A DNA stretch of 64,000 bases from Chloroflexota bacterium (GTDB lineage: Bacteria > Chloroflexota > Anaerolineae > CG2-30-64-16), in contig JAPLHB010000222.1 of assembly GCA_026389845.1 (NCBI GenBank), forward strand, positions 62,001 to 126,000, read 5' to 3'. The notes below the pieces were generated by a model. That model searched no databases and was not told the origin of the DNA. It was given only the letters and a program-made list of their open reading frames with translations. Shown here one piece after another: positions 18,428 to 28,167 of the stretch; positions within the stretch are counted from its first letter, which is position 1; each line of letters starts with the position of its first letter. The position numbers and the translations under genes are program-made.

Positions 18428-18729
18428 TCAATTGATTCGAGACGCAACAAGCGGCCAGTATAACACAGGAAGGCCGGACATCCGAAGTTTGCGGAGAGTC
18501 CGGAAGTCTGTGTTTTTGCCATGCGCCGCGTCTTGTGCTACGATTCCCCGCGTCTGATCCTTTCATCCTTCTGCGGGGCCGCGCTGACCGCCTCACTCTC
18601 GGCGTCTTGACCCTTTTAGCCTTTCCCACATCTTGGAGGCGTCATCTGTCCACCCAGACCATCCGTCGCACGTTTGCACTCATGGCGACGTGATTCGGTC
18701 ACTCCAGTGATTCGTTATCATATCTCTCG

Positions 18730-18780
18730 GCCGGACGTGGATGACCTGCGCATCACGCCGGCGCGGTTTGGAGTATTTTC
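18730..18780 (+). pseudogene. Remnant of a paralogue 3' end
   Basis: Bases 18737-18772 encode DVDDLRITPAR, nearly the same as the last residues of the large gene ending at 22892 (VDDVRITPAR). No upstream coding part remains and the frame runs on past the expected stop. It is probably the tail of a deleted tandem copy. Confidence 0.5.
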
Positions 18781-18851
18781 CCTCCAGCTACCGCATGATC
18801 CGTCGGCCGCAGGCGCCGCTCGCCTGTTCTCACATGATAGGAAGAAACTGA

Positions 18852-21800
18852 ATGAAACCGCAACACCTTGCGCTCGCAGTCCTCGTCCTCATACTTGCCT
18901 TGCTGCTCTCGGCTGCGGCCGCCGCGCAGGGGCCGACGCAGCCGGTGGCCATGTCGCGCGCCGGCTCACTCGCAATGCACGCGCCACCCTACGCCGCGGA
19001 TGCCGACGGAGAGTCGGCCGCCGATCCGGAGGCGACCTTGGGGCCGCGCCGACCAGCCCCCGCGTCCGCGCAGGCGACCGACGCACCGGCCGTTAACCTG
19101 GGCCAGCCAGGGCTGAGCTTCCGATATGTGCGGACGTTTGGGGAGACCGAACGGCCTTACATCGAGGATACCAACCATTTCTACAATGTCGCCGGCATCG
19201 GTGTTGATGGCGCCAATGTCTGGATCGCCGACTCGTGGGGCGACCGTGCCCTCAAGTTTGACGGCAACGGCGCTTTCCTGCAGCAGATAGGCAAGGCCGG
19301 CGTGTCAGACGCGACCGGTGTCAGCCTGGATTTTGTTTCGGATGTGGCAGTGGATCAAAGCGGCAACACATGGGTCGTGGACGCCGGGGCGCAACATATC
19401 GCGAAGTATGACGCCACTGGCAAGCATGTGAGTGAGCTGGGCAAGGCCTGGGATGGTGGCTCAGGCAACGACCAATTCAACGATCCGTTGAGCATCGCCT
19501 TCGACAGCGCGGGAAATATCTACGTCAGTGATGCAGGTGTCTGGGGCGACTACGGCAATCAGCGCGTCCAGGTGTTCGACGGCGCCGGCGCCTACCGTGC
19601 AACGATCGGCGTCACGGGTGTGGCTGGCTCCGACAACAGCCACTTCCGCAGCCTACGTCGCATCGCGCTCTATGCGGATCGTCTTTACATCGCCGACGCC
19701 GGCAACCATCGCGTCCAGGTCTTCAATGTGAGCAATCCATCTGCTCCGGCCTACGTGGTGACTCTGGGCGTCTCAGGCGTGAGCGGATCCGACAACAGCC
19801 ACTTCGACTATCCCGAAGGGGTCGGCGTGGATGCGAATTTCATCTATGTGGCCGACAGCAACAACAATCGCGTACAGATCTTCGACCGGAACACGCGCGC
19901 TTATGTGGCGACGCTCGGCGCGGGCGCCTGGGGAACCGACAACAACCATTTTGACCATCCATCTGACGTCGCGGTGGACTCAGCCGGCCGCATCTACGTG
20001 GCCGACAATTACAACAAGCGCGTGCAGCAATTCGATAGCGGCCGCGCCTACCGGCGCACCTATGGTACGACCGGGGTTCCCTACGTCACCGATGGCTATC
20101 ACTACTATAACCCAACGGGCGTGGCCGTGGCAGCCGATGGCAGTATTTACATCGTTGAAGAGCGCGGCCACCGGTTGGTCAAGCTGAACGCAGCCGGCGA
20201 CCCGCTATGGACCGTGGGCCAGCCGGGGCAAAACGGGAACGACAATGCTCACTTCTTCGGCCCAAACGGCGTTGCAGTGGACAGCGCAGGTCGAGCTTAT
20301 GTGGCAGAAAGCTGGAGCAACCACCGGGTACAGATCTTCAGTCCTGACGGTACCTACTACGCGACGCTGGGCACTGGCTGGGGGACTGGCGACTATGAGT
20401 TCAATGGCCCACAAGGCGTCGCGGTTAGTAGCAGAGACGGCACGATCTTTGTCGCCGACACTGGCAATCACCGGGTCCAGGTCTTCAACAGCAACCGCCA
20501 ATATCTGAGTACGATTGGCGTCACGAGCGAAATAGGGAGTGATAGTGCGCATTTCTACAGCCCGCGGGATGTGGCGGTGGATGACGGCGGGAATGCCTAT
20601 GTCGCCGATCTCGCCAACCATCGCGTGCAAAAGTGCAGTCGCGCCGGCGCGGCTTGGACCTGCACAACGATTGCCGGTGAAACAGGCGTCAGTGGCGACG
20701 ACTTCGGCCATCTCAGCAATCCGACTGCCGTGACGGTGGATGCGCAACGACGACTCTATGTTGCCGATCAGTGGGGCGGTCGTGTGCAAGTGTTCGATGC
20801 GACGGGAGCCTATCTGACCACCGTGGGCGGGAGTTGGGGGAACCGTCCCGGCCAGATGCGCAATGCCGAGGGGCTGGCGGTAGACACGGCCGGCAATCTC
20901 TACGTGGCCGAGAAGAGCAATAACCAGCGCATCCAGAAGTTTGCGCCCGGCGTGCCGGGGTGGCGGCAGGTGAATATCAATGGATTCGGGGATCGGCGGA
21001 ATAGCATGGTCGGCTCGCTTGACGTCCTCAATGGCCAAATGTTCGCGGGAACGTGGAGTGGTGCAGAGGGTTACGGCGCACAGGTCTGGCGCACCGTGGA
21101 TGGGCATGGCTGGAGCCCGATGACCCCGTCCTGGTCTGTATCCAACACCTCCGTGTTTGATGCTGAACCCTTCACGACACAACTGTACGTCGGGACGGGT
21201 AACAGCAGCGGCGGAGAAATCTGGCGCACCGATGGGGTGAGCTGGGAACAGGTGATGTCAGGCGGCTTCGGGGACCCGAACAACTACGCCATCAACGCGC
21301 TAGCCGTGTTCTCTGAAACGATCTATGGCGCCACGTCAAACACGACTTCCGGCACGCAGATCTGGCGTAACCCGACGGGAGCGAGTGGGGGCTGGACACG
21401 TGTGGACATCACCGGCTTCAGCGGCCCGCGGATGTCCGCGGACAGCGTGATGGATGTATACCGTGACCATTTGTACATCGGCTTCAGTCGCAACGCAACC
21501 GGGCAGAACGCGTTGGCCGAGCTGTGGCGAACCGGAGACGGCCTAACCTGGACGCCGGTGTTCACAGATGGGTTAGCCGCAAAGAACACCAACGTCTCGG
21601 GGATGGCGGAATTCCGCGGAGACCTCTACCTCGGTCTGCGAAATACAACTTCAGGCGGTCAGGTCTGGCGTTCTAGTGACGGGTTGAGCTGGCATGCCGT
21701 GTTCACTGGTGGATTGGGCGATCTCTACAATGGTCGGCCATACGGCCTGATCGTCTTCAACGATAGTTTGTATGTCGTGTTTAGCAACCTTAACACCGGC

Positions 21801-22892
21801 GCCGAGGTTTGGCGTACCACGGATGGCAGCGTCTGGCAGCCGGTCGTCAAAGAGGGCTGGGGAGATAGCAACAACGGATATGCGGATTACGTAGACAAAG
21901 GCGCAGCCACCTTCAACAACCGCCTCTACATCGGCACCTTTAACAGCGCCAACGGTGGCGAAATCTGGATGAAGACCCTCACCGCCGATTTCACCGCGAC
22001 CCCCACGCGCGGCGCGCCGCCGCTGACTGTGGCCTTCGCCAACATCTCGGCCGGTGACTTTACGGCCAGTCAGTGGGACTTCGGCGACGGCGGGACCAGC
22101 ACAGCCATCAGCCCAACACATACGTTCACAATGGCGGGGACGTACACGGTAACGCTGACGGTGGGCGATGGGACGGATAGCAGCAGTCATAGCGACCGGA
22201 TCTACGTGCTCCGCCAGGTCTATCTGCCGCTGGTCATGCGCTATGATCCACTGCTTTACGATGACTTCAACGACCCGGCGTTCAACGGTACCTACAACCC
22301 CGCGCTGTGGCAAGCGTCGGACACCACCGGATACGAGATTCGACAATCCAACGGGGCGTTGGTCTTCTCGAACCCGGCGCCTGCCTGGCGTACCGTGAAC
22401 ATGACACTGAAGCGACCGGAGGTCCGGTCTCTCCAGGAGCTCAGCTTGTTGCAAGCGCGCTTCAAACTGGGCGGCGACTGTACTGCCGAGACGGCGGAGA
22501 TCCGGCTCCAGTACTCCGCTCAGAATGTGGCTGAGTACGACGAATGGGTGGCCGAGTGCCGGCTGTGCAGGGGGTGCTACTACCAACAGACAAATAGCGC
22601 AGTCTGCTCCATCACGTTGTGGAAGAACAGGGGCAGCCGCTACGAGTACTTTACGCCAGGCAAGCCAATTGACGCCGACACCTGGCATCTTCTGCGCATT
22701 GAGACGGATTCCCACACTGCCGACGTCCGGTTTTACTTGGACGACAGCCTAATCGGCAGCCACACGCCCCAGGACGCCCACACGCTGCTCGACGTGACGA
22801 CCTTCCAATCGAAGATCGTTGCGTTGAATAGTGGCGATGGCGTGAAGTGTACCCGCTACGTGGACGACGTGCGCATCACGCCGGCGCGGTAG
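18852..22892 (+). CDS. Very large secreted NHL-repeat/PKD protein
   Basis: A 1346-residue protein. ATG 18852 has AGGAAG upstream and begins a signal peptide (LALAVLVLILALLL, cleavage near AAAQG). Residues 90-700 hold about a dozen NHL-type beta-propeller repeats (VDSAGNIYVADxxNxRVQxF). Residues 703-1040 hold WRxVNINGFG / GAQVWRTxDG repeats of about 55 residues, resembling BNR/sortilin-like blades. A PKD domain (about 1044-1115, WDFGDGGTS) follows, then YLPLVMR (about 1124) and a C-terminal jelly-roll-like domain (DDFNDPAFNGTYNPALWQ). It is probably an exported binding or scaffold protein. The YLPLVMR motif is internal here, not terminal. Confidence 0.85.
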   Translation: MKPQHLALAVLVLILALLLSAAAAAQGPTQPVAMSRAGSLAMHAPPYAADADGESAADPEATLGPRRPAPASAQATDAPAVNLGQPGLSFRYVRTFGETERPYIEDTNHFYNVAGIGVDGANVWIADSWGDRALKFDGNGAFLQQIGKAGVSDATGVSLDFVSDVAVDQSGNTWVVDAGAQHIAKYDATGKHVSELGKAWDGGSGNDQFNDPLSIAFDSAGNIYVSDAGVWGDYGNQRVQVFDGAGAYRATIGVTGVAGSDNSHFRSLRRIALYADRLYIADAGNHRVQVFNVSNPSAPAYVVTLGVSGVSGSDNSHFDYPEGVGVDANFIYVADSNNNRVQIFDRNTRAYVATLGAGAWGTDNNHFDHPSDVAVDSAGRIYVADNYNKRVQQFDSGRAYRRTYGTTGVPYVTDGYHYYNPTGVAVAADGSIYIVEERGHRLVKLNAAGDPLWTVGQPGQNGNDNAHFFGPNGVAVDSAGRAYVAESWSNHRVQIFSPDGTYYATLGTGWGTGDYEFNGPQGVAVSSRDGTIFVADTGNHRVQVFNSNRQYLSTIGVTSEIGSDSAHFYSPRDVAVDDGGNAYVADLANHRVQKCSRAGAAWTCTTIAGETGVSGDDFGHLSNPTAVTVDAQRRLYVADQWGGRVQVFDATGAYLTTVGGSWGNRPGQMRNAEGLAVDTAGNLYVAEKSNNQRIQKFAPGVPGWRQVNINGFGDRRNSMVGSLDVLNGQMFAGTWSGAEGYGAQVWRTVDGHGWSPMTPSWSVSNTSVFDAEPFTTQLYVGTGNSSGGEIWRTDGVSWEQVMSGGFGDPNNYAINALAVFSETIYGATSNTTSGTQIWRNPTGASGGWTRVDITGFSGPRMSADSVMDVYRDHLYIGFSRNATGQNALAELWRTGDGLTWTPVFTDGLAAKNTNVSGMAEFRGDLYLGLRNTTSGGQVWRSSDGLSWHAVFTGGLGDLYNGRPYGLIVFNDSLYVVFSNLNTGAEVWRTTDGSVWQPVVKEGWGDSNNGYADYVDKGAATFNNRLYIGTFNSANGGEIWMKTLTADFTATPTRGAPPLTVAFANISAGDFTASQWDFGDGGTSTAISPTHTFTMAGTYTVTLTVGDGTDSSSHSDRIYVLRQVYLPLVMRYDPLLYDDFNDPAFNGTYNPALWQASDTTGYEIRQSNGALVFSNPAPAWRTVNMTLKRPEVRSLQELSLLQARFKLGGDCTAETAEIRLQYSAQNVAEYDEWVAECRLCRGCYYQQTNSAVCSITLWKNRGSRYEYFTPGKPIDADTWHLLRIETDSHTADVRFYLDDSLIGSHTPQDAHTLLDVTTFQSKIVALNSGDGVKCTRYVDDVRITPAR

Positions 22893-22930
22893 GGGGCAGG
22901 ATTGGACAACGAAGCAGAGAGGCACCCTCA

Positions 22931-24901
22931 ATGCACGATGGTGGCTGGTGGTCCTATATCCGCTATGACGCGAAGCAAGATCGGCCGCAGGTCAGTTGGC
23001 GGCTGATCCGCCGCGTGGCCGTTTATGGCCTGCCTTATGTCAAACGAATCGCGGCAATGCTGGCGATCATCCTGGTCATCACGCTGTTGAGCCTGGTTCC
23101 CCCACTGCTCACGCGCGACCTGATTGACCGCACCCTGCCCCAACGCGACTTCGCCCGGCTGAACCTGCTGGCGTTGGGCATCATCGGCATCCCGCTGATC
23201 AACGGGCTGCTCGGCGTGGCGCAACGCTACTTCGGCGCGGCCATCGGCGAAGGAGTGATCTTCGATCTGCGCGTGGCGCTTTTCAGCCACATCCAGCGCA
23301 TGTCGTTGCGCTTCTTCACCACCACCAAGACCGGCGAGCTGATGTCGCGGCTCAACAACGACGTGATCGGCGCGCAGCGCGCGGTCAGCGGCACCATCGT
23401 TGACCTCATCACCAACGTCATCACGCTCGCCAGCACCCTGGCGATCATGCTCCGGCTGGAGTGGCGGCTGACGCTGTTGGCCGTGGCCGTGCTGCCGCTC
23501 TTTTTGATCCCGGCGCGGCTGCTCGGCGGGAGACTGCGCGGGGTGGTGCGCGAGCAACTGATGCTCAACAGCGAGATGAACGCGCTGATGAACGAGACGC
23601 TGAACGTCAGCGGCGCGCTGCTGGTGAAGCTGTTCGGCCGCGGACCGAGCGAGGTGCGGCGCTTCGGCGACCGGGCCGGCCGCGTGCGCCAGGCGGGGAT
23701 CAAGCAGGCGTTCCTGATGCGCTGGTTCTTCCTGACCGTGAGCCTGGTGAGCGCGGTGGGGACGGTGCTGGTCTTCTGGGTCGGCGGCAACCTGGTGCTG
23801 CGGGGCAGCTTTACCATCGGCACCGTCATCGCGTTCACCGCCTACCTGGGGATGCTCTACGGGCCATTGTCGGCGTTGAGCAACGCGCGGATTGACTTCA
23901 CGACCTCGATGGTCAGCTTCGAGCGGGTGTTCGAGGTGCTTGATCTGCCGCTGGAGATCCAGGAGCGGCCCGACCCCTTGCGGTTGGAGGCCGTGGCCGG
24001 CCAGGTGCGCTTCGAGGACGTCTCTTTCCGCTATCAGCCTGGCGAGCACGATCTGGGCGCGGTCGCCACGCTGACCGAGGTCGAGCGGTTTGGCAGGGGC
24101 CGCGGCGAGCCGCCGCCGCTGTCACAGGAGGGGGGAAGGCAAGTGTCGCCATCGCACGTGCCAGGCACTTCGGAAGTGCCTGGCACGTCATCGGAGAACG
24201 CCCCGCGCTGGGCGCTGCGCGACGTCACCTTTGCAGTGCAGCCCGGCCAACTGGCCGCGCTGGTGGGGCCGAGCGGCGCGGGCAAGACGACCATCACCTA
24301 CCTGCTGCCGCGGCTCTACGACCCCACCGAGGGCCGCATCACGATTGACGGCCACGACATCCGCGACCTCACGCTCGACACCCTCTCGGCGCAGATCGGC
24401 ATGGTGACGCAGGAGACGTACCTGTTCAACGACACGATCCGCGCCAACCTGCTCTACGCGCGGCCCGATGCGACCGACGATGAAATCGAAGCTGCGTGCC
24501 GCGCCGCCAACATCCACGACTTCATCGCCGATCTGCCGGACGGGTACGAGACGATCGTCGGCAACCGCGGCTACCGGCTCTCCGGCGGTGAGAAGCAGCG
24601 CGTCGCCATCGCCCGCGTGATCCTGAAGGACCCGCGCATCCTGGTGTTGGACGAGGCGACGTCGTCGCTCGACAGCCAGTCGGAGGCGCTGATCCAGGAG
24701 GCGCTGGAGCGGATCATGGCGCAGCGCACCAGCCTGGTGATCGCGCATCGCCTGAGCACCATCCTGGCCGCGGACACGATCCTGGTGCTCGATGGCGGCC
24801 GGCTGGTGGAGCAGGGCACACACGCCGAGCTGCTGGCCCGCGGCGGGCTGTATGCGGGGCTGTATGAGACACAGTTCCGGCACGCAAAAGGCATGAATTG
24901 A
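22931..24901 (+). CDS. ABC exporter (fused membrane and ATPase domains)
   Basis: A 656-residue half-transporter of the MsbA/multidrug type. ATG 22931 has AGAGAGG upstream; the longer frame overlaps the preceding gene and is rejected. Six transmembrane segments span about 35-320. ATPase motifs are GPSGAGKTT (about 446), LSGGEKQR (about 549), ILVLDEATSSLD (about 569) and the H-loop IAHRLS. Between the first ATPase strand (FEDVSFRYQPGEHD) and WALRDVTF there is an insert of about 55 residues, part of it encoded by the perfect 33-bp palindrome at 24156-24188. It probably works as a homodimer exporting lipids or drugs. It follows the NHL protein gene by 38 bases, so co-transcription is possible. 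Confidence 0.9.
   Translation: MHDGGWWSYIRYDAKQDRPQVSWRLIRRVAVYGLPYVKRIAAMLAIILVITLLSLVPPLLTRDLIDRTLPQRDFARLNLLALGIIGIPLINGLLGVAQRYFGAAIGEGVIFDLRVALFSHIQRMSLRFFTTTKTGELMSRLNNDVIGAQRAVSGTIVDLITNVITLASTLAIMLRLEWRLTLLAVAVLPLFLIPARLLGGRLRGVVREQLMLNSEMNALMNETLNVSGALLVKLFGRGPSEVRRFGDRAGRVRQAGIKQAFLMRWFFLTVSLVSAVGTVLVFWVGGNLVLRGSFTIGTVIAFTAYLGMLYGPLSALSNARIDFTTSMVSFERVFEVLDLPLEIQERPDPLRLEAVAGQVRFEDVSFRYQPGEHDLGAVATLTEVERFGRGRGEPPPLSQEGGRQVSPSHVPGTSEVPGTSSENAPRWALRDVTFAVQPGQLAALVGPSGAGKTTITYLLPRLYDPTEGRITIDGHDIRDLTLDTLSAQIGMVTQETYLFNDTIRANLLYARPDATDDEIEAACRAANIHDFIADLPDGYETIVGNRGYRLSGGEKQRVAIARVILKDPRILVLDEATSSLDSQSEALIQEALERIMAQRTSLVIAHRLSTILAADTILVLDGGRLVEQGTHAELLARGGLYAGLYETQFRHAKGMN
24156..24188. 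repeat. Perfect 33-bp palindrome inside the ABC exporter gene
   Basis: ACGTGCCAGGCACTTC, one central G, then the exact reverse complement. It is translated in frame as HVPGTSEVPGTS. Other copies: 36731-36763 (intergenic), 53085-53118 (in murF-alr), 61748-61780 (in the DUF2877 gene) and a diverged one at 24902-24937. Confidence 0.9.
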
Positions 24902-24937
24902 CACGCGCCAGGCGCTTTTCGGAGCGCCTGGCATGCC
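24902..24937. repeat. Diverged copy of the ACGTGCC palindrome between convergent genes
   Basis: CGCGCCAGGCGCTTTTCGG and GAGCGCCTGGCATGCC form an imperfect palindrome between the stops of the ABC exporter and the M14 gene. It could serve as a bidirectional terminator hairpin but lacks a T-tract. Confidence 0.6.
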
Positions 24938-24938
24938 A

Positions 24939-27173
24939 TCACGGTCCTACCACCAACGTCCCCGCTTCTTTCATCCGAATCCAATATCCGCGCCCCGGCC
25001 CCAGCGCGGTCAGATCGTTGGCGAACGGCGGCGCGGCGGGATCGTACTTCTGCCACTCATCCCCCCCGAGATCGGGGGGGACCGAGGGGGGGCCATAGGC
25101 ATAAACCAGATCGTACTTGCCGGCGATGCTCGTCAGCGCGGCGGGCAGGGCAACAGCCGCGTAGGATGGGTAGCCGACCAGGTTCCAGCCGGGGCAGAGC
25201 GCAATGGCCGTAGTGATCGGCAGCGTGCCGGTGATGGTCAGCGTGACCGGGGCCGTCGCTTGCAGCCAGTAGCCGCGGGCCGCATCCAGTGCGGTCAGAT
25301 CGTTGGCCGGCGGCGGCGCGGCCGGATCGAACTGCTGCCAGGGGTCGGCAGGGTTGCACGCGTCGTAGCCCTGGACCGAGCTGTAGCTCCCGCCGATCGA
25401 ATTCAGCACGCCCGGCAGGGTCGGGTTGGACGGGGCCACGGCCGCCGCGACCAGGTTCCAATCTACGGCCATCGCCATCTGCGGCGTCGCGCCGATCTCC
25501 AGGAAGACCGCGCCGGAGACGCCCCAATTGCCGGCCGCGTCCTTGCTCTCCACGAAGATCGTGTGCCGGCCGGGGGCCAGGCCCGTCGTGTCCACGGTCG
25601 CGCGAACGGTCTCGACGGTCGAGTTGAACGCGCCGTCGGCCGCGGTCATGGTGAAGATGGCCGTGCCGGTGATCCATGAGGGCGCATCCATCGAATAATG
25701 CGCGGCCGCGATCGCCTGGCTCGGCTCGCCGGAGGAATAGCGGGTGTCGTCGGCCACCGCGGTCAACATGACCGGCGTGCCTGTCACCGTGCGCGTGGGC
25801 ACGACGGTCGCCTGGATCGAGTCGGGGCCGGCCGGATCCATGTAGGGATGCCGGGTGGCTTTGAACGCGTAGAGCAGCGCCGGCCGGTTTGCCGGCCAGA
25901 TCGTACCCTCGAAATTCGTGCAGCTCTCGAAGAAATCGGTGCCCATCTCGATGGTGTACGCGGCGATCCCCAGCTCGCCGTAGGCCCAGTCGTCGGTCGT
26001 GCCGCTGGCCGGATACAACTGGTTTGACTGCTCGACCGTGTAGTGGTTGAAGTAGCCCATCTTGCGCCCCAGGGTCTGGAGCGCCGTCTCGTTCGGAGCA
26101 TTCGAGAAACTGCTGTAGCCGAACGGGAAAAGCACCAGATCGCCGTAGCTGTGCAGGGTGATGAACGTACCCATCGCGTCAGCCGGAGCTGGGTCGCCGA
26201 TGCCGGGGCCGCGTTGATCGGGGAAGATGGACGCGACGTAGTTCTGGATCACTTGGGTCTCCGGCTCCGACGCTGCCGACGGGCCGCGGTAGGTCTCGTT
26301 GCACGCGCTGGCGCTGGCCCCCTGACCGCCCCACTTGAAGCTGCTGTTACGGTTCAGGTCGGTACCGTAGTTCGGAAAGGAGGTGCAGCCGTCATCGTTG
26401 TCGGTGTTTTTGCGCCACGACTCCCCCTGTTCGGCCCACTTCCGGCCGTCGGGGTTGGTGACGGGGACGATGTGGATCTCGAAGTAGTCGAGGAGCCAGG
26501 TGATGTCGGGATCAATACCGATATTGGATATTAGATATTCGGCGAAGCGCGCAGCCGTTTCCGCTGTAGTATATTCGCGGGCGTGAATGGCGCCCATGAG
26601 GAAGAACTTCGGCTTTGGGCCGGGGCGGGCGTGGTTGGTGAGCAGAAGCACGTACAGGTCGTAACCGGCCGGGCCGCCGGGCGTCACCTTGTCCCAACTG
26701 TCGCCGATGTCCTGCCAGGTCGCCAGGTCGGGGTGATCGGCCGCAAGCTGCGCCATCGCGGCATAGGTCTCTTCGACCGTGCGGTAACAGGGATAGCCAG
26801 GGATGCCCGCCTCTTGTCCGGGCAGCCGCTGTGCCGGGCGGTTGACCAGGTCAGTCTTTGCCTGGTCTATCTCCACGCGGTAGCCGGCGTTGAGAAGCTG
26901 GGCGTAGCGTTCCGGTCGCAGAAGGGCCACCACGTAACCCTCGGCCCGGTGCGCTTCGAGGATGTCCAACTCGGCGGCGAACTGCTCCAGCGTCGCCTGG
27001 TCGGGATAATAGACGCGCGCGATGACCGGCCCGGCGGGCATCTGCACCGCGCTGGGCTGGTCAGGCGTCCCTTGCAGCGCGCGGGCAACCGGTGTGACGC
27101 CGGCCGGAGGTAAAGCCGCGAGCAGGAACGCCAGAACGAGAGCAACTGGAATCAGGCGAGTTGAATGTTGCAT
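24939..27173 (-). CDS. Secreted M14 zinc carboxypeptidase with C-terminal beta domains
   Basis: A 744-residue protein. ATG 27173 follows GAGGGGG and starts a signal peptide (LIPVALVLAFLLAALPP). The zinc carboxypeptidase domain (about 115-430) has the H-x-x-E site GAIHAREYTTAE, NPDGRKW, the third ligand in LHSYGDLVLFPFGY and the catalytic Glu in YTIEMGTDF. An Ig-like domain (about 440-550) and two ~85-residue copies (WNLVAAAVAP..., WNLVGYPSYA...) follow. The second copy contains PPSVPPDLGG, encoded by a C/G-run repeat (25058-25093) that replaces DACNPAD of the first. The function is extracellular peptide trimming. It lies 14 bases downstream of the secreted FnIII-like gene, so the two probably form an operon. 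Confidence 0.9.
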   Translation of the reverse strand: MQHSTRLIPVALVLAFLLAALPPAGVTPVARALQGTPDQPSAVQMPAGPVIARVYYPDQATLEQFAAELDILEAHRAEGYVVALLRPERYAQLLNAGYRVEIDQAKTDLVNRPAQRLPGQEAGIPGYPCYRTVEETYAAMAQLAADHPDLATWQDIGDSWDKVTPGGPAGYDLYVLLLTNHARPGPKPKFFLMGAIHAREYTTAETAARFAEYLISNIGIDPDITWLLDYFEIHIVPVTNPDGRKWAEQGESWRKNTDNDDGCTSFPNYGTDLNRNSSFKWGGQGASASACNETYRGPSAASEPETQVIQNYVASIFPDQRGPGIGDPAPADAMGTFITLHSYGDLVLFPFGYSSFSNAPNETALQTLGRKMGYFNHYTVEQSNQLYPASGTTDDWAYGELGIAAYTIEMGTDFFESCTNFEGTIWPANRPALLYAFKATRHPYMDPAGPDSIQATVVPTRTVTGTPVMLTAVADDTRYSSGEPSQAIAAAHYSMDAPSWITGTAIFTMTAADGAFNSTVETVRATVDTTGLAPGRHTIFVESKDAAGNWGVSGAVFLEIGATPQMAMAVDWNLVAAAVAPSNPTLPGVLNSIGGSYSSVQGYDACNPADPWQQFDPAAPPPANDLTALDAARGYWLQATAPVTLTITGTLPITTAIALCPGWNLVGYPSYAAVALPAALTSIAGKYDLVYAYGPPSVPPDLGGDEWQKYDPAAPPFANDLTALGPGRGYWIRMKEAGTLVVGP
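25058..25093. repeat. C/G-run repeat inside the M14 peptidase gene
   Basis: A CCCCCCCGAGATCGGGGGGG core followed by a further G run. It is translated on the minus strand as PPSVPPDLGG. Confidence 0.8.
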
Positions 27174-27187
27174 GGCGGCGTACCCCC

Positions 27188-27904
27188 TCAATTCCCCGGC
27201 GCCAGGCCGAAGGTGAACGCGCCGACGTGCGAGGAATCGGCCACGGCAGCGGTGGCGTTGCCGGCGCGGACAACGTAGAAGTAGTTCACCGCCGGATCGC
27301 CGGCCGCGCCGGCATCGTCGCAGGTGAACACACCCCCTGCGGCCGTGCAGTTGGCCGGCGCGTTGGCGATGACGGTCGAGCCGGCCGCGCCAGACGCAAA
27401 GTAGGGCGCGGCGCTCCGCCACACCTCGTAGGTGCGATCATCCGGCAAATCAGCCCACGAAAGGCGCACCGTGCCGCCGGCGCGCGTCGGCGTCACCGTG
27501 GGCGCAACCGGGGCGGGCCTGGCCGCGGTCGAGGCGGTCAGCGTGAGCGCCGGTCCGGCCGAAACCCACGGGATCGCCTGCTCGCTCCACGCGGCGCCGA
27601 CCTGGAAGGTAACGGTCTCGGACACGGTGCAGCCTTCCCGGATGGCCGGCGTCGAGGTGTCATCACCCGGCACGTCCAGGTTGACATACCACGACGCGCC
27701 GGCCTCGACACGGGCAGCGGTCGCGCGCACCTGCGCGCCGCCGCACCACGCGCTGACGGCCGTGCCCGCGCCGACGTAGCCGCCGTCGAGCCGGGCGATG
27801 CCGTAGGGGCTGAAGGGCAGGGACGGAACGGCCAGAACCGCACCGGCCAGGACGAACAGACCCACGACAGTCAAGAGCAATGCGAGAGACAAGCGCTTCA
27901 GCAT
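27188..27904 (-). CDS. Secreted protein with FnIII-like C-terminal domain
   Basis: A 238-residue protein with a signal peptide (RLSLALLLTVVGLFVLAG) and ATG 27904 behind TGGAGGT. Residues 25-125 are a beta-rich region with two Cys (WCGGAQV, EGCTVSE). Residues 135-238 are an FnIII-like module (VRLSWADLPDD, YEVWRSAAPYFA, NYFYVVRAGN) that matches the C-terminal half of the protein at 1-660. The M14 peptidase gene follows 14 bases later. The function is not known; co-expression with the peptidase suggests an extracellular partner. Confidence 0.75.
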   Translation of the reverse strand: MLKRLSLALLLTVVGLFVLAGAVLAVPSLPFSPYGIARLDGGYVGAGTAVSAWCGGAQVRATAARVEAGASWYVNLDVPGDDTSTPAIREGCTVSETVTFQVGAAWSEQAIPWVSAGPALTLTASTAARPAPVAPTVTPTRAGGTVRLSWADLPDDRTYEVWRSAAPYFASGAAGSTVIANAPANCTAAGGVFTCDDAGAAGDPAVNYFYVVRAGNATAAVADSSHVGAFTFGLAPGN

Positions 27905-27949
27905 AATGCGACCTCCAGTCGTAGCTAACCATAAGGGTCATTGCGAGGA

Positions 27950-28095
27950 ACGTTTTTTGACAATACCGCAAAACTCGCTATTGTCACCCTGAAGTGAAGG
28001 ATTCTTCGCTGGATTCTCGCCGTTACGCGAGTTTAGGGGCGAACCCGCTCAGAATGACAGGCGGCGGGTAGTGACTCTTGCGGTATTGCGTTTTT
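27950..28095. repeat. Copy of the GCAAAACTCGC / TCATTCTGAG repeat element
   Basis: It begins with an AATACCGCAAAACTCGC end and carries GAACCCGCTCAGAATGACAG inside, matching the element at 3657-3872. It fills the gap between the secreted-protein operon and the DsrE-like gene. Confidence 0.6.
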
Positions 28096-28167
28096 TTGCG
28101 ACGAAACAATCTCCTGCGATGGGAGGGATTGCTTCGCAAAAAGCCGCTCGCAATGACGCCGCGAATG

